DNA of 64,000 nt, from NCBI RefSeq assembly GCF_014635545.1, contig NZ_BMDA01000001.1, positions 124,001 to 188,000 of the forward strand. Reading direction: 5' to 3'. Of this stretch, positions 54,909 through 63,391 are shown piece by piece. This DNA is from Acinetobacter courvalinii. GTDB taxonomy: Bacteria; Pseudomonadota; Gammaproteobacteria; Pseudomonadales; Moraxellaceae. Numbering within the stretch: position 1 is the first letter of the stretch; the number at the start of each line of letters is the position of its first letter. The notes below the pieces were generated by a model. That model was not told where the DNA came from. It saw only the letters and a list, made by a program, of their open reading frames with translations, and did not search any database. Made by a program: the position numbers and the translations under genes.

Positions 54909-55871
54909 ATGTTATTCCATTTACCCAAATTTCCCGCTGAAATTCGTATTAGTCATCTCAATGCGCGTGTGAATGAACAAAGAAAAAAAATTGCACAAAC
55001 AACAGCGTCTCGTCTGGAATTACTGCAACTGGTTCAGCAACTTGCTAAAGAAGCAAAAGTGCGCCGCAAGAATGATCAAAAGATTTACGTGCTCGATTTT
55101 AAAGGCGATGTACAGGCTTCTGCTGTGGATACCATTCGCGAAGAAATCACTTTAATCTTGGCAACAGCAAAAGCTGGACATGATCGTGTCGTGGTGCGTC
55201 TGGAAAGCCCGGGTGGCATGGTGCATGGTTATGGGCTGGCAGCAGCGCAACTGGTGCGTTTACGCGATGCTGGCTTTCATGTCACGATCTGTGTAGATAA
55301 AGTGGCGGCAAGTGGTGGCTATATGATGGCGTGTATTGCCAATGAAATCATCTCGGCACCATTCGCGGTGGTAGGTTCAATTGGTGTCGTTGCCCAAGTT
55401 CCTAACTTTAACCGTCTGTTAAAACAACATAATGTTGATTTTGAATTGTATACCGCAGGTGAATACAAACGTACCGTTACCATGTTTGGGGAAAACACCC
55501 CGGAAGGGAAGGCGAAATTCGAAGAAGAACTCCAGCAAACCCATGCCTTATTTAAGCACTTTGTTGAGAAATATCGTCCTCAACTGGATGTTGCTAAAGT
55601 TGCAACGGGTGAGCACTGGTATGGTGAAGATGCCCGCGAGTTAAATCTGGTGGATACCTTGCAGACCTCAGATGAATATTTGCTGAGCCTATTGCCAAAG
55701 CATGATATCTATGTAATTAACACACGTAAACGCCCAACATTTGGTGAAAAGCTGGGCCTACAAGCGGCACAAATGGCTGAGAGTCTTATACCGGCGGTAA
55801 TGGGTAAAATTACAGATAGTCTTGCGAAGGCCAATAGTACCCTTGTACAAATGCGCGATCTAAAATTCTAA
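54909..55871 (+). CDS. sohB: SohB-like S49 peptidase
   Basis: 320-residue serine protease of the signal-peptide-peptidase/SohB family. Catalytic serine in VDKVAASGGYMMA and catalytic lysine in TAGEYKRTVTMFGENT, matching the Ser/Lys dyad of SohB. FKGDVQASAVDTIREEI and RLESPGGMVHGYG are the oxyanion-side strands. E. coli SohB is about 349 residues and has an N-terminal membrane anchor. Here the first 60 residues (MLFHLPKFPAEIRISHL, then a charged coil) have no transmembrane helix, and an in-frame stop at 54894 prevents a longer start. Cytoplasmic or peripheral location is inferred. Confidence 0.88.
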   Translation: MLFHLPKFPAEIRISHLNARVNEQRKKIAQTTASRLELLQLVQQLAKEAKVRRKNDQKIYVLDFKGDVQASAVDTIREEITLILATAKAGHDRVVVRLESPGGMVHGYGLAAAQLVRLRDAGFHVTICVDKVAASGGYMMACIANEIISAPFAVVGSIGVVAQVPNFNRLLKQHNVDFELYTAGEYKRTVTMFGENTPEGKAKFEEELQQTHALFKHFVEKYRPQLDVAKVATGEHWYGEDARELNLVDTLQTSDEYLLSLLPKHDIYVINTRKRPTFGEKLGLQAAQMAESLIPAVMGKITDSLAKANSTLVQMRDLKF

Positions 55872-55885
55872 TTTGAGTCTACTTC

Positions 55886-55915
55886 AAAAAACCAGCCAGA
55901 TCAGGCTGGTTTTTT
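55886..55915 (+). terminator. Terminator after sohB
   Basis: Eleven-bp stem AAAAACCAGCC / GGCTGGTTTTT with a 6-nt loop. Confidence 0.9.
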
Positions 55916-56109
55916 ATATGGCATCAAAATATGGATCATTTTTTATAGTCTGATTTTTGAATGCATGGTCAATTTAAATTAAACCGCATAAATACTGTTG
56001 TAGAGATTGTTGTTGTAGGAATGTTTTGATATTTTAAATGCGGATGAATTACTTAATTATTCATTAACCGACAAATAGATAAAAATATAATTGATAAGTG
56101 AGCATAAAA

Positions 56110-58287
56110 ATGACAAGAGTTGTCGTTTCTTCGAAGAAAAATTCGAATATTTTACAAGATGGACAAATAAAAGCGGTCATGCTCGATCAGCCTTCGATTG
56201 TCCAGATTGGTGTAAATCAGGACGATATCAAATCTATTATGAAACAAGGTAATGATCTTGTCATTACACTTAAAAACGGTGAAAAAATCATTATTAGTGA
56301 TTTTTATACTGATGCAAATGTCACGGAACACACTTTGGCTTTCCCTGAACAAGATGGTAGCTATAGCATCGCCCAGTTTGATGATTCAGGCCAGTTTGTA
56401 CGTTATGTACCGACAACGCAACTGACTCAGTTTGCTTATACGCAGCCACCTTCACAGAGCATGATGATGTCAGATGCTACAGAAGACTTGGGTATTACCA
56501 AATCACAGTTGCTCAAAGCGGGATTGGTGGCCTTGGCGGCAGAAGGCGTTTATTTGCTGGCTGTCAAAGATGATGACGATAAAAAGGACAGTAACAATAA
56601 CAAACCGATTGATCTGACTCCACCTGAGACGCCGACTGCAACTTTAGGCACCGATACCCAAACGATTACTGGTAAAGCTGAAGCAAACGCCAGAATTGAA
56701 GTCAAGGATGCCAGCGGGAAAGTGCTTGCCACGGGACAAGCCGATGCAGAAGGTAATTATACGGTCAAACTGGAGCAGCCCTTGGTGAATGGCGGCAGGG
56801 TTGGAGTCACTGCGATTGATAGCGCGGGAAATGCTTCAAAGATGGCTGTTGTAACGGGAAATAAAGATACTATTGCACCTGATCAACCGACTGCCCAGCT
56901 TAATGCCGACGGCACCATTGTCACCGGTAAGACAGAGGCCAATGCCAAAGTCTCGATTTATGATGCCAATAATAACCTGCTCGGGACCGTAATTGCCAAC
57001 AAACAGGGACTGTATTCGATCAAGGTTTCACCTCCTTTAACCAGCGACAAGGGTGGAACTGTTGTGGCGGAAGATAAGGAAGGCAATAAGTCAGAACCTT
57101 CAAAGGTATTTGCTGGCAAGGATACGGTTGCACCCGATCAACCGACCGTAGAAGTGAATAAAGAAGGGACTTCAATCGTAGGGCGGGCTGAAGCCAATAG
57201 CAAAGTTGTGGTCAAAGATGCCGAGGGTAATGTGATTGGAAGTGGCACCACTGATGCGCAAGGCAAGTTTGAAATTGGCTTGTCACCAGCTTTAGGTGCG
57301 GATAAAAAGGCCTCTATCGTGCTGGAAGATGCGGCAGGTAATGTCTCAAAACCCCTGGAAATCACTGCAGGTAAAGATACCATCGCACCAGACAAAGCTG
57401 CTGCCCAGATCAATGCTGCAGGTGATACGGTTACCGGCACTGCCGAAGCGAATAGTAAAATTGAAATTAAAGGCCCGGATGGCAAAACGATCGGGACAGG
57501 CACGGTTGGAGCCGATGGGAAATTTAGCATCACTGTCTCTCCTGCATTAACCGATAAAAATATGGGTAAAGTGTATGTGATTGATGCGGCTGGTAATCGT
57601 TCGGATGCCACTGATGTACTGGGCGCAAAAGATACCATTGCCCCGAATAAACCGGTCTTGCAAACGGTGACCGATGATGTGGGACCGGTTAAAGGGGCTA
57701 TTGCTGCGGGTGCAAATACCGATGATAGTAAGCCGACTTTAGCGGGGATTGGAGAGGCCAAAGCAGTACTGACGATTTACGACAATGGTCAGCCGGTGGG
57801 TACGGTAACCGTAGGGGATAATGGCAAATGGAGTTTTAACTTTAGCCAAGAATTAGGACTCGGCGCGCATAAGATCACCTTAACCCAGACCGATGCTGCG
57901 GGTAATATCAGTGAAATGAGTGATGGATTTAGTTTTAATGTGGTTGCGCCGACCACTACCACATCAATACAAAGTGAAGCTTCGGAATCTGCCGTAACGC
58001 AAGCCTCTCTGGTTGATGCCATCAATCTGGAGGCTTTTCAAAGTAAACAGGCAGCGGTCTCGCCCTCATCTGCAGCAGAGAAGTTAAATCTTAGTGAATT
58101 GTTGTCTACTACTGAGATGTCAAATCATCAGGTCGATGAGGTGTTGAATCAAATTATTGCCCCTCAAGCCCCATCGACGGCTACTGCAAGCTCAGACCAT
58201 CAGCAAGTGGAAAATTTTGATTTTACCCAAACCATTAAGGCAGGGCCTTTTGACCAGTTGGATGTATTACAGCATTCAATTATCTAA
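56110..58287 (+). CDS. Small Bap-like protein with BapA-type prefix and Ig-like repeats
   Basis: 725-residue surface-protein candidate, started at ATG 56110 (an upstream GTG is in frame). No classical signal peptide. A BapA-prefix-like N-terminal domain (about 1-125, ending with LKNGEKIIISDFY-type strands) is followed by a hydrophobic stretch (LLKAGLVALAAEGVYLLAV) and an acidic spacer (DDDDKKDSNNNK). Then come four Ig-like repeats of exactly 85 residues, each opening like KDTIAPDQPT, and a fifth, longer Ig-like unit. The tail has NLSELLSTTEMS, similar to segments near type I secretion ends of Bap proteins. Biofilm-type adhesion is inferred. Confidence 0.82.
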   Translation: MTRVVVSSKKNSNILQDGQIKAVMLDQPSIVQIGVNQDDIKSIMKQGNDLVITLKNGEKIIISDFYTDANVTEHTLAFPEQDGSYSIAQFDDSGQFVRYVPTTQLTQFAYTQPPSQSMMMSDATEDLGITKSQLLKAGLVALAAEGVYLLAVKDDDDKKDSNNNKPIDLTPPETPTATLGTDTQTITGKAEANARIEVKDASGKVLATGQADAEGNYTVKLEQPLVNGGRVGVTAIDSAGNASKMAVVTGNKDTIAPDQPTAQLNADGTIVTGKTEANAKVSIYDANNNLLGTVIANKQGLYSIKVSPPLTSDKGGTVVAEDKEGNKSEPSKVFAGKDTVAPDQPTVEVNKEGTSIVGRAEANSKVVVKDAEGNVIGSGTTDAQGKFEIGLSPALGADKKASIVLEDAAGNVSKPLEITAGKDTIAPDKAAAQINAAGDTVTGTAEANSKIEIKGPDGKTIGTGTVGADGKFSITVSPALTDKNMGKVYVIDAAGNRSDATDVLGAKDTIAPNKPVLQTVTDDVGPVKGAIAAGANTDDSKPTLAGIGEAKAVLTIYDNGQPVGTVTVGDNGKWSFNFSQELGLGAHKITLTQTDAAGNISEMSDGFSFNVVAPTTTTSIQSEASESAVTQASLVDAINLEAFQSKQAAVSPSSAAEKLNLSELLSTTEMSNHQVDEVLNQIIAPQAPSTATASSDHQQVENFDFTQTIKAGPFDQLDVLQHSII
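56608..57627 (+). repeat. Four tandem 255-bp Ig-like coding repeats
   Basis: Repeat starts at 56608, 56863, 57118 and 57373 (and the fifth, diverged unit at 57628) are spaced by exactly 255 bp, 85 codons. The protein units begin IDLTPPETPT, KDTIAPDQPT, KDTVAPDQPT and KDTIAPDKAA. DNA identity between units is visibly lower than protein-motif identity, so the repeats are old. Confidence 0.8.
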
Positions 58288-58305
58288 TCAATGTACAGAT
58301 GAAAT

Positions 58306-58335
58306 AAGACGCTTATTTTTCAATAAGCGTCTTTT
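58306..58335. terminator. Bidirectional terminator
   Basis: Twelve-bp stem AAGACGCTTATT / AATAAGCGTCTT with a TTTC loop; it overlaps the stop codon of the convergent DUF2238 gene. Confidence 0.9.
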
Positions 58336-58951
58336 GTTTTACCAGTTGAATAATACCGGTCAGGATCGCTCCAATTGTTGCCAGAAACATATCTTTATGC
58401 GCATCCCACATATCACCTTGCTGACCATTATAGTTTTCTGCATCTTCCGGCGATAACCCGATAGAAAGTCCCCATTCCAGCAGTTCATAAAATACACTAG
58501 AGGCCATGACAAACTGAATTACAAGCAGAAATAACGAAAATGGCTTTGCAGTGGGTAGCCAGACCTGAAAGCAGCGATAGACAAAAGGATAGAGCAGCAG
58601 TCCATAAGAAAAATGAACTAGCCGATCATACATATTTCGTGACCAGCCCATGCTTTGATCTAAATCAAAATTGATAAAATACAGGAGCCATTGGTTATAA
58701 GGTACATAGGAGTAGAGGTAGTGCGCACCAATAATATGAATCAGAAGAAAGAATAGATAGCAGCAGAAACTTGCATAATCAAGGCCCACTTTTTTGAACG
58801 TCAGCAGCAGCACAATCAACATAAAGACAGTGCCGGCCTGATGTAACAGATATGCCTCAAACTCCAGTGGATCAATACTTGCAATGGCAACGGCGACTAC
58901 AATCAGCGCCAGTGCCAGATAATGTTTTAAAGTAAATTGTTTTTCGGTCAT
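58313..58951 (-). CDS. DUF2238 integral membrane protein (YjdF-like)
   Basis: 212-residue inner-membrane protein with about six helices (11-27, 35-52, 58-80, 110-128, 138-160, 188-205). The conserved family features are here: NMYDRLVHFSYGLLLYP (His in helix), SSVFYELLEWG (Glu pair) and GQQGDMWDAHKDMFLATIGA (acidic/His loop). The cluster of polar residues in membrane helices suggests a transport or metal site. Function unknown. Its stop overlaps a terminator. Confidence 0.85.
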   Translation of the reverse strand: MTEKQFTLKHYLALALIVVAVAIASIDPLEFEAYLLHQAGTVFMLIVLLLTFKKVGLDYASFCCYLFFLLIHIIGAHYLYSYVPYNQWLLYFINFDLDQSMGWSRNMYDRLVHFSYGLLLYPFVYRCFQVWLPTAKPFSLFLLVIQFVMASSVFYELLEWGLSIGLSPEDAENYNGQQGDMWDAHKDMFLATIGAILTGIIQLVKQKTLIEK

Positions 58952-58989
58952 GTCACGTCCTAAACGCGATCAGGAAAAGCGTATTCCCC

Positions 58990-59340
58990 TTACTCTGTAG
59001 AAGTTACAGCAATCGGTTCTTTTGTTGTAGATATACCGCCAAGTGCCTGACACGCTTGTATATATAATTGATATTTTTGTTGTACAACTTCATCTAGGGG
59101 AATGTCAAAGAGATCTTCACCATTTTTATATTGTTCAATATAAGAAGCGGCCTTTTCCTTGTTGGCAGCCAAGGATTGCTGATAAAAAGTTGAAATAGAA
59201 GAGGTCGCCAGCTCACTGGATTCAATATTATGACATTGAAAATTTTGTAAGACTTTCTCTGCACGCTTGACCTCGCTTGATTTTCCAAAGATACAACCGG
59301 TTAAGCTAAGCGTGGCAAGGAGTAAGCACAAAAGTTTCAT
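58990..59340 (-). CDS. Small lipoprotein
   Basis: 116-residue hypothetical lipoprotein. The signal MKLLCLLLATLSLTGCIFGK ends in the lipobox LTGC with the lipid-attached Cys16. The residue at +2 is Ile, so outer-membrane sorting is likely. The rest is helical (SEVKRAEKVLQNFQC; AASYIEQYKNGEDLFDIPL) with two more cysteines, which could pair. It lies 38 bp before the DUF2238 gene on the same strand, suggesting one transcript. Function unknown. Confidence 0.75.
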   Translation of the reverse strand: MKLLCLLLATLSLTGCIFGKSSEVKRAEKVLQNFQCHNIESSELATSSISTFYQQSLAANKEKAASYIEQYKNGEDLFDIPLDEVVQQKYQLYIQACQALGGISTTKEPIAVTSTE

Positions 59341-59595
59341 GATAGATCGAGATACAGTGAAATTTTAAAGACGCTATTATTGTATAGAAGTTTAGTTTTA
59401 TAAATTAAATATTTATGTCTGACAGAATAAAAATTAAAAAAACTTATACATCTTTTGCATGATTTCGCTATAGCAAAAAACGGCAGGATTGAAGTAGCCC
59501 ATCGGACCATGCATAAAGATCAGTCGAATAAATTTTAATTGATTGATAAGAAATAACTTTTAGCGTTATCCTAGTTTGGGGGATAAGTAATACAG

Positions 59596-60006
59596 ATGAT
59601 GATGCGTATTAAGCATATTTTTTTACTGTTTCTGCTGCTTTGTTGCACTGCTGGGGCGCAGGCAGAAGACTATGATTTCTTTGAGCCGTTCCATGATGAC
59701 CGCGAAGAAATGTTTGACGCCGCCTATCCGCAAATGAAAACAGATTATTCAGTTTTGCATAACCTGTTTTTTCAGAATGAACGGTGGCGTATCTATAACC
59801 ATACCGCTTATCAGACCAATCAGTTTAACCATAAAATGCTAACTGGCGATACCAGCAGTTTGTCTTTAGACGACTTCTCGATTTCAGTTGGGTATGGTGT
59901 CGCTTATCAGCTGAATTTCCGTCATCGCATTGGTTATGAATATCTGTCCAGTTTTCCTTTTGATCGTGGCCAAATGATCCGGTTTTTCTGGCTGAGTATT
60001 TTCTAA
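59596..60006 (+). CDS. Small secreted hypothetical protein
   Basis: 136-residue exported protein with signal peptide MMMRIKHIFLLFLLLCCTAGAQA. The mature part starts with an acidic-aromatic segment (EDYDFFEPFHDDREEMFDAAYP) and continues with beta-rich strands (FSISVGYGVAYQLNFRHRIGYEYLSS). It ends in aromatic FFWLSIF, which could fit a small membrane-inserted sheet. Three ATGs stand in a row and the first is used. Its last bases overlap the 3' end of rsmD by 4 bp. Unrecognised. Confidence 0.65.
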   Translation: MMMRIKHIFLLFLLLCCTAGAQAEDYDFFEPFHDDREEMFDAAYPQMKTDYSVLHNLFFQNERWRIYNHTAYQTNQFNHKMLTGDTSSLSLDDFSISVGYGVAYQLNFRHRIGYEYLSSFPFDRGQMIRFFWLSIF

Positions 60007-60551
60007 ACCACTTTTTGATAGAGGCCTGCGCGAACCAGCCCAGCTTTGGTTTCTTTGATTTTTTGCCAACTCACTGGAAGCTTCAGTTGGGACAGGTCAC
60101 GGTCGGCTTCTACATAGATATAAGCATTCGGATTAATCATTGGATCGGCCAGTTCAGCCAGTTCTTGCCATAAATCAAGGCTATAAGGCGGATCAAGAAA
60201 GACTACATCAAAGCTGTTTTTTAATTTGCTTAAAGCCTGTTGGGCCGTTGTGACCAGTAACTGACAATTTTTAGCTTTTAACAGTTGAATATTCTCTTTT
60301 AAAAAACGTGCCTGGGTCGGATTCGGTTCAATCATGGTGACTTGGGCTGCACCACGTGAAAGGGCTTCAAAGCCCAATGCGCCAGAACCGCTGCACAAGT
60401 CGAGTACCTGTGCATTTTGAATATCCCACATTAACCAGTTAAATAAGGTTTCCCGGATACGATCCGGGGTTGGGCGTAAGCCTTCAATACTTGCAAAGGG
60501 CAAAGTACGGCGTTTCCATTCACCACCGATAATTCGTAATTGATTCTTCAT
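60003..60551 (-). CDS. rsmD: 16S rRNA (guanine(966)-N2)-methyltransferase
   Basis: 182-residue SAM-dependent methyltransferase that makes m2G966 in 16S rRNA. N-terminal RIIGGEWKRRTLPF and RPTPDRIRETLFNWL are diagnostic. The SAM loop is VLDLCSGSGALGFEALSRGA, and the catalytic DPPY is in DVVFLDPPYS. Its start codon overlaps the mrdA stop (TAATG), so the two genes are translationally coupled. Confidence 0.94.
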   Translation of the reverse strand: MKNQLRIIGGEWKRRTLPFASIEGLRPTPDRIRETLFNWLMWDIQNAQVLDLCSGSGALGFEALSRGAAQVTMIEPNPTQARFLKENIQLLKAKNCQLLVTTAQQALSKLKNSFDVVFLDPPYSLDLWQELAELADPMINPNAYIYVEADRDLSQLKLPVSWQKIKETKAGLVRAGLYQKVV

Positions 60552-62572
60552 TATTCAGTGACTCCATCATCTGCGGGTTGAACGGCTGGCGGTGTGGTCG
60601 CAGGTGGCGTTGCGACCGGGCTCGAAGCTGGCGCTGCATTTTGTGCTGCTGCCGCATTTGCCATCGATAACTCACCTGGCTTGATGCCAGCCGTCATTAA
60701 ACCACCATTGACCTGATGATTGGCTGGACGCAGTGGATTCTTCTTACGCGTCACCAGCCAGTAATCGAAGATTGGACGGGCAATCTGTGCAGCTGAACCA
60801 CCATGTCGACCATTTTCCCAAACCACGGCAATGGCAATTTCTGGATGATCAGCGGGTGCAAAGCCAACAAACAGACCATGGTCCCATTGGCGAGAGGACA
60901 GGGCCGCTTCGTTATAGCGTTTACCTTGTGCAATACTCTTCACCTGTGCCGTACCGGTTTTACCTGCAATTGAATATTGCAAACCACCTTTGATGCCGCG
61001 ACCTGTACCAGACTGGATCACATCAACCATTGCATCATGCATATTGGTCCAGTCTTGTTCTGTGCCGTTAAACTGGATTTTGCCATCAGGCGCATTGTGT
61101 ACCGCAAACTTTTTGGCACCTTTGGTTTCTCTGAGGACATGCGGCGTAACATGTGAACCCTTATTCGCTGTAATCGCAGTGGCCATGGCCAGTTGTAATG
61201 GCGTTGCGGTAAATGCACCTTGCCCGATACTGACCGAAATGGTTTCACCTTTGAGCCATTTGGATTTGCGGGTACGCATTTTCCATTCCGGGCTTGGGTA
61301 GAGGCCTGAGCTCTCACTTGGTAAATCCACACCAGTTTTTTCACCAAAGCCGAACTGACGCATCCAGTCATTCATTTTTTCAATGCCCATGCGATAGGAC
61401 AGGACATAGAAATAGGTATCGCAGGAAACGATTTGAGCCTTGTGCATATTGACGGAACCATGTCCGCTTTTCTTGTGGTCACGGAAGCGGTGGCTATCGC
61501 CAGGCAGGGAGAAATAACCCGGATCTGAAATGGCTGTGCCCCAATCCACCAGACCATAGTGAATACCGCCTAAACCGAACATCGGTTTAATGGTTGAGCC
61601 GGGTGGGTAAGCGCCTTGAACTGCACGGTTATACAGGGGCTGGTCGAGATTATCACGCAGTCCGCTATAGTCTTTTGAACTAATCCCAGTAACAAACAGG
61701 TTTGGATTAAAGCTTGGACTAGAGACCAGTGCCAGAATTTCACCTGTACGTGGATCCATAGCCACAATTGCACCACGACGGTCTGCTAATTGCTGTGCAG
61801 CAACAGTTTGTAAACCGTAGTCAATGGATAAATAAAGATCATTACCACGGGCTGGGTTTTGGCGGCCTAAATTACGCAGTACATTACCGTGGGCATCCGC
61901 TTCAACAGATTCATAGCCTGGTGTGCCGTGTAACAAGTCTTCATAACTTTTTTCCACCCCGATTTTACCAATCAGGTTAGTGCCTGCGTATAAGTCCTTA
62001 TCAATCGATTTGAGCTCTTTATCATTAATCCGTCCGACATATCCAATCACATGGGCAAACAGTTCGCCATGCGGATAGTAGCGGGTCATCTGCGTTTCAA
62101 TTTTCACCCCGGGAAATGCATATTTCACTTCGCTGAATTTCGCGATATCGGCTTCAGTCAGGTTTAATTTGATTGCCAGACGTTCGGTTTTACGTGCAGT
62201 TTTGACCCGGCTTTTAAAACGGTCTACATCTTCCTGAGCGAGATTTAAAATCGGGGTCAGACGGGTGATCGTATCATCGATATCGCTGACATCGGCCCGG
62301 CTTAAGGTTGCAGTGAAGACCGGATAGTTATCTGCGAGCAACACCCCGTTGCGATCATAGATATAACCACGGGCAGGTGCGAGTGGTTGTAAGCGAATTC
62401 GGTTCTTATCTGAGGCCGTTGTAAAATCATCGTAATGAACAATCTGTAAATATGCATAACGACAGATCAGTAACAGGAGAAAAAAACCGACCAGAAAAAT
62501 GGCAAAGAAGATTCGACCCTTATAAATGCGCTTTTCTTGTTGCATGTTTTTTAAAGGAAAGTGCTGTTTCAT
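60551..62572 (-). CDS. mrdA: Penicillin-binding protein 2 (elongasome transpeptidase)
   Basis: 673-residue class B PBP needed for lateral wall growth and rod shape. Cytoplasmic lead, one transmembrane helix (about 22-42), pedestal domain (about 60-260) and transpeptidase domain. Active-site Ser326 in PPGSTIKP; Ser-Cys-Asp (SCD) and KTGT (AGKTGTAQ) are the other two motifs. The C-terminal 60 residues are rich in Ala, Pro and Thr, a low-complexity extension. Overlaps rsmD. rodA is not adjacent, unlike the usual arrangement. Confidence 0.95.
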   Translation of the reverse strand: MKQHFPLKNMQQEKRIYKGRIFFAIFLVGFFLLLLICRYAYLQIVHYDDFTTASDKNRIRLQPLAPARGYIYDRNGVLLADNYPVFTATLSRADVSDIDDTITRLTPILNLAQEDVDRFKSRVKTARKTERLAIKLNLTEADIAKFSEVKYAFPGVKIETQMTRYYPHGELFAHVIGYVGRINDKELKSIDKDLYAGTNLIGKIGVEKSYEDLLHGTPGYESVEADAHGNVLRNLGRQNPARGNDLYLSIDYGLQTVAAQQLADRRGAIVAMDPRTGEILALVSSPSFNPNLFVTGISSKDYSGLRDNLDQPLYNRAVQGAYPPGSTIKPMFGLGGIHYGLVDWGTAISDPGYFSLPGDSHRFRDHKKSGHGSVNMHKAQIVSCDTYFYVLSYRMGIEKMNDWMRQFGFGEKTGVDLPSESSGLYPSPEWKMRTRKSKWLKGETISVSIGQGAFTATPLQLAMATAITANKGSHVTPHVLRETKGAKKFAVHNAPDGKIQFNGTEQDWTNMHDAMVDVIQSGTGRGIKGGLQYSIAGKTGTAQVKSIAQGKRYNEAALSSRQWDHGLFVGFAPADHPEIAIAVVWENGRHGGSAAQIARPIFDYWLVTRKKNPLRPANHQVNGGLMTAGIKPGELSMANAAAAQNAAPASSPVATPPATTPPAVQPADDGVTE

Positions 62573-62810
62573 AGGGTGTCGACTTAATTACAGAGGTGGG
62601 AGATACAAAGACGCAATATTTTAACGTAAGTTGCATGATCATACTGTAGAATTTTCAACAATTCATGCAAATGTTGACGCGACAGTTTTTGACTTTGCAG
62701 ACATTAAAATTATAGGGTCTTGTATATTAGAAGCAAAATAATTCTGTTAAAGTCACAAACTATTCGAAATAGGATTTTCCAATACAGACATAGGGAAAAT
62801 GGAGAAAATA

Positions 62811-63329
62811 ATGAGAAAAATTTGCCTTTTATTATCGGTTTTAACACTTACGGGCTTAAGTCATGCGGATGATAATCCATTTATGCCTGAGCCTAAATTG
62901 AAAGATGCAAACGTTTCAACATGGAATGTCGGGGCAGGTTTTACTAAAAAATTATTACATGGCAATTTGGAATGGGTCAATCCTTACGGGATCGCCTATG
63001 CAAAAGCGGGCGCTTTCTTAAATGATGACAACGAAATTGGTGGACAAGTCGGTTTTCGCTATCCGTACTATCTAACCGGTACTGATAAAAATGGTTATTA
63101 CGTTGGGGTCTATGCAGGCCATTTAGACAGTAAAAATTATGGCGGTAAGCAAAAAGCCAACCTGGGTGTTGGTGCTGATCTTGCATATGTCTGGCTGAAC
63201 AGTGAACGGATTAGTACCTTCAGCGTCGGCGCAGGAGTACGTGAAAAATTAGAAGATGGAGATGGCAATACAGTGAAAAAAGCACAACCTGTGTTGCAGT
63301 TTTCTTACACCTTAAGTTTTGGTTTATAA
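62811..63329 (+). CDS. Secreted/outer-membrane hypothetical protein
   Basis: 172-residue exported protein, started at ATG 62811 with GGAGA 5 bp upstream; signal peptide MRKICLLLSVLTLTGLSHA. The mature part has repeating beta strands (WNVGAGFTKKLL, GIAYAKAGAFL, IGGQVGFRYPYYL, YYVGVYAGHL, NLGVGADLAYVWL, TFSVGAGVREKL) and ends LQFSYTLSFGL. That suggests a small beta-barrel, although the final residue is Leu rather than Phe. No recognised family. It is divergent from mrdA. Confidence 0.7.
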   Translation: MRKICLLLSVLTLTGLSHADDNPFMPEPKLKDANVSTWNVGAGFTKKLLHGNLEWVNPYGIAYAKAGAFLNDDNEIGGQVGFRYPYYLTGTDKNGYYVGVYAGHLDSKNYGGKQKANLGVGADLAYVWLNSERISTFSVGAGVREKLEDGDGNTVKKAQPVLQFSYTLSFGL

Positions 63330-63391
63330 GAGGAGAATGCAGATTTATTCTTTTATAAGCCATCATGTATCAATAATTCTGAGAGTCATGC

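Noticed and set aside
57138-57761. A 207-codon antisense open frame across the Ig repeats
   Set aside because: It is the reverse-complement shadow of the repetitive coding strand; composition is biased (Ser/Ala/Pro/Val) and there is no ribosome site.
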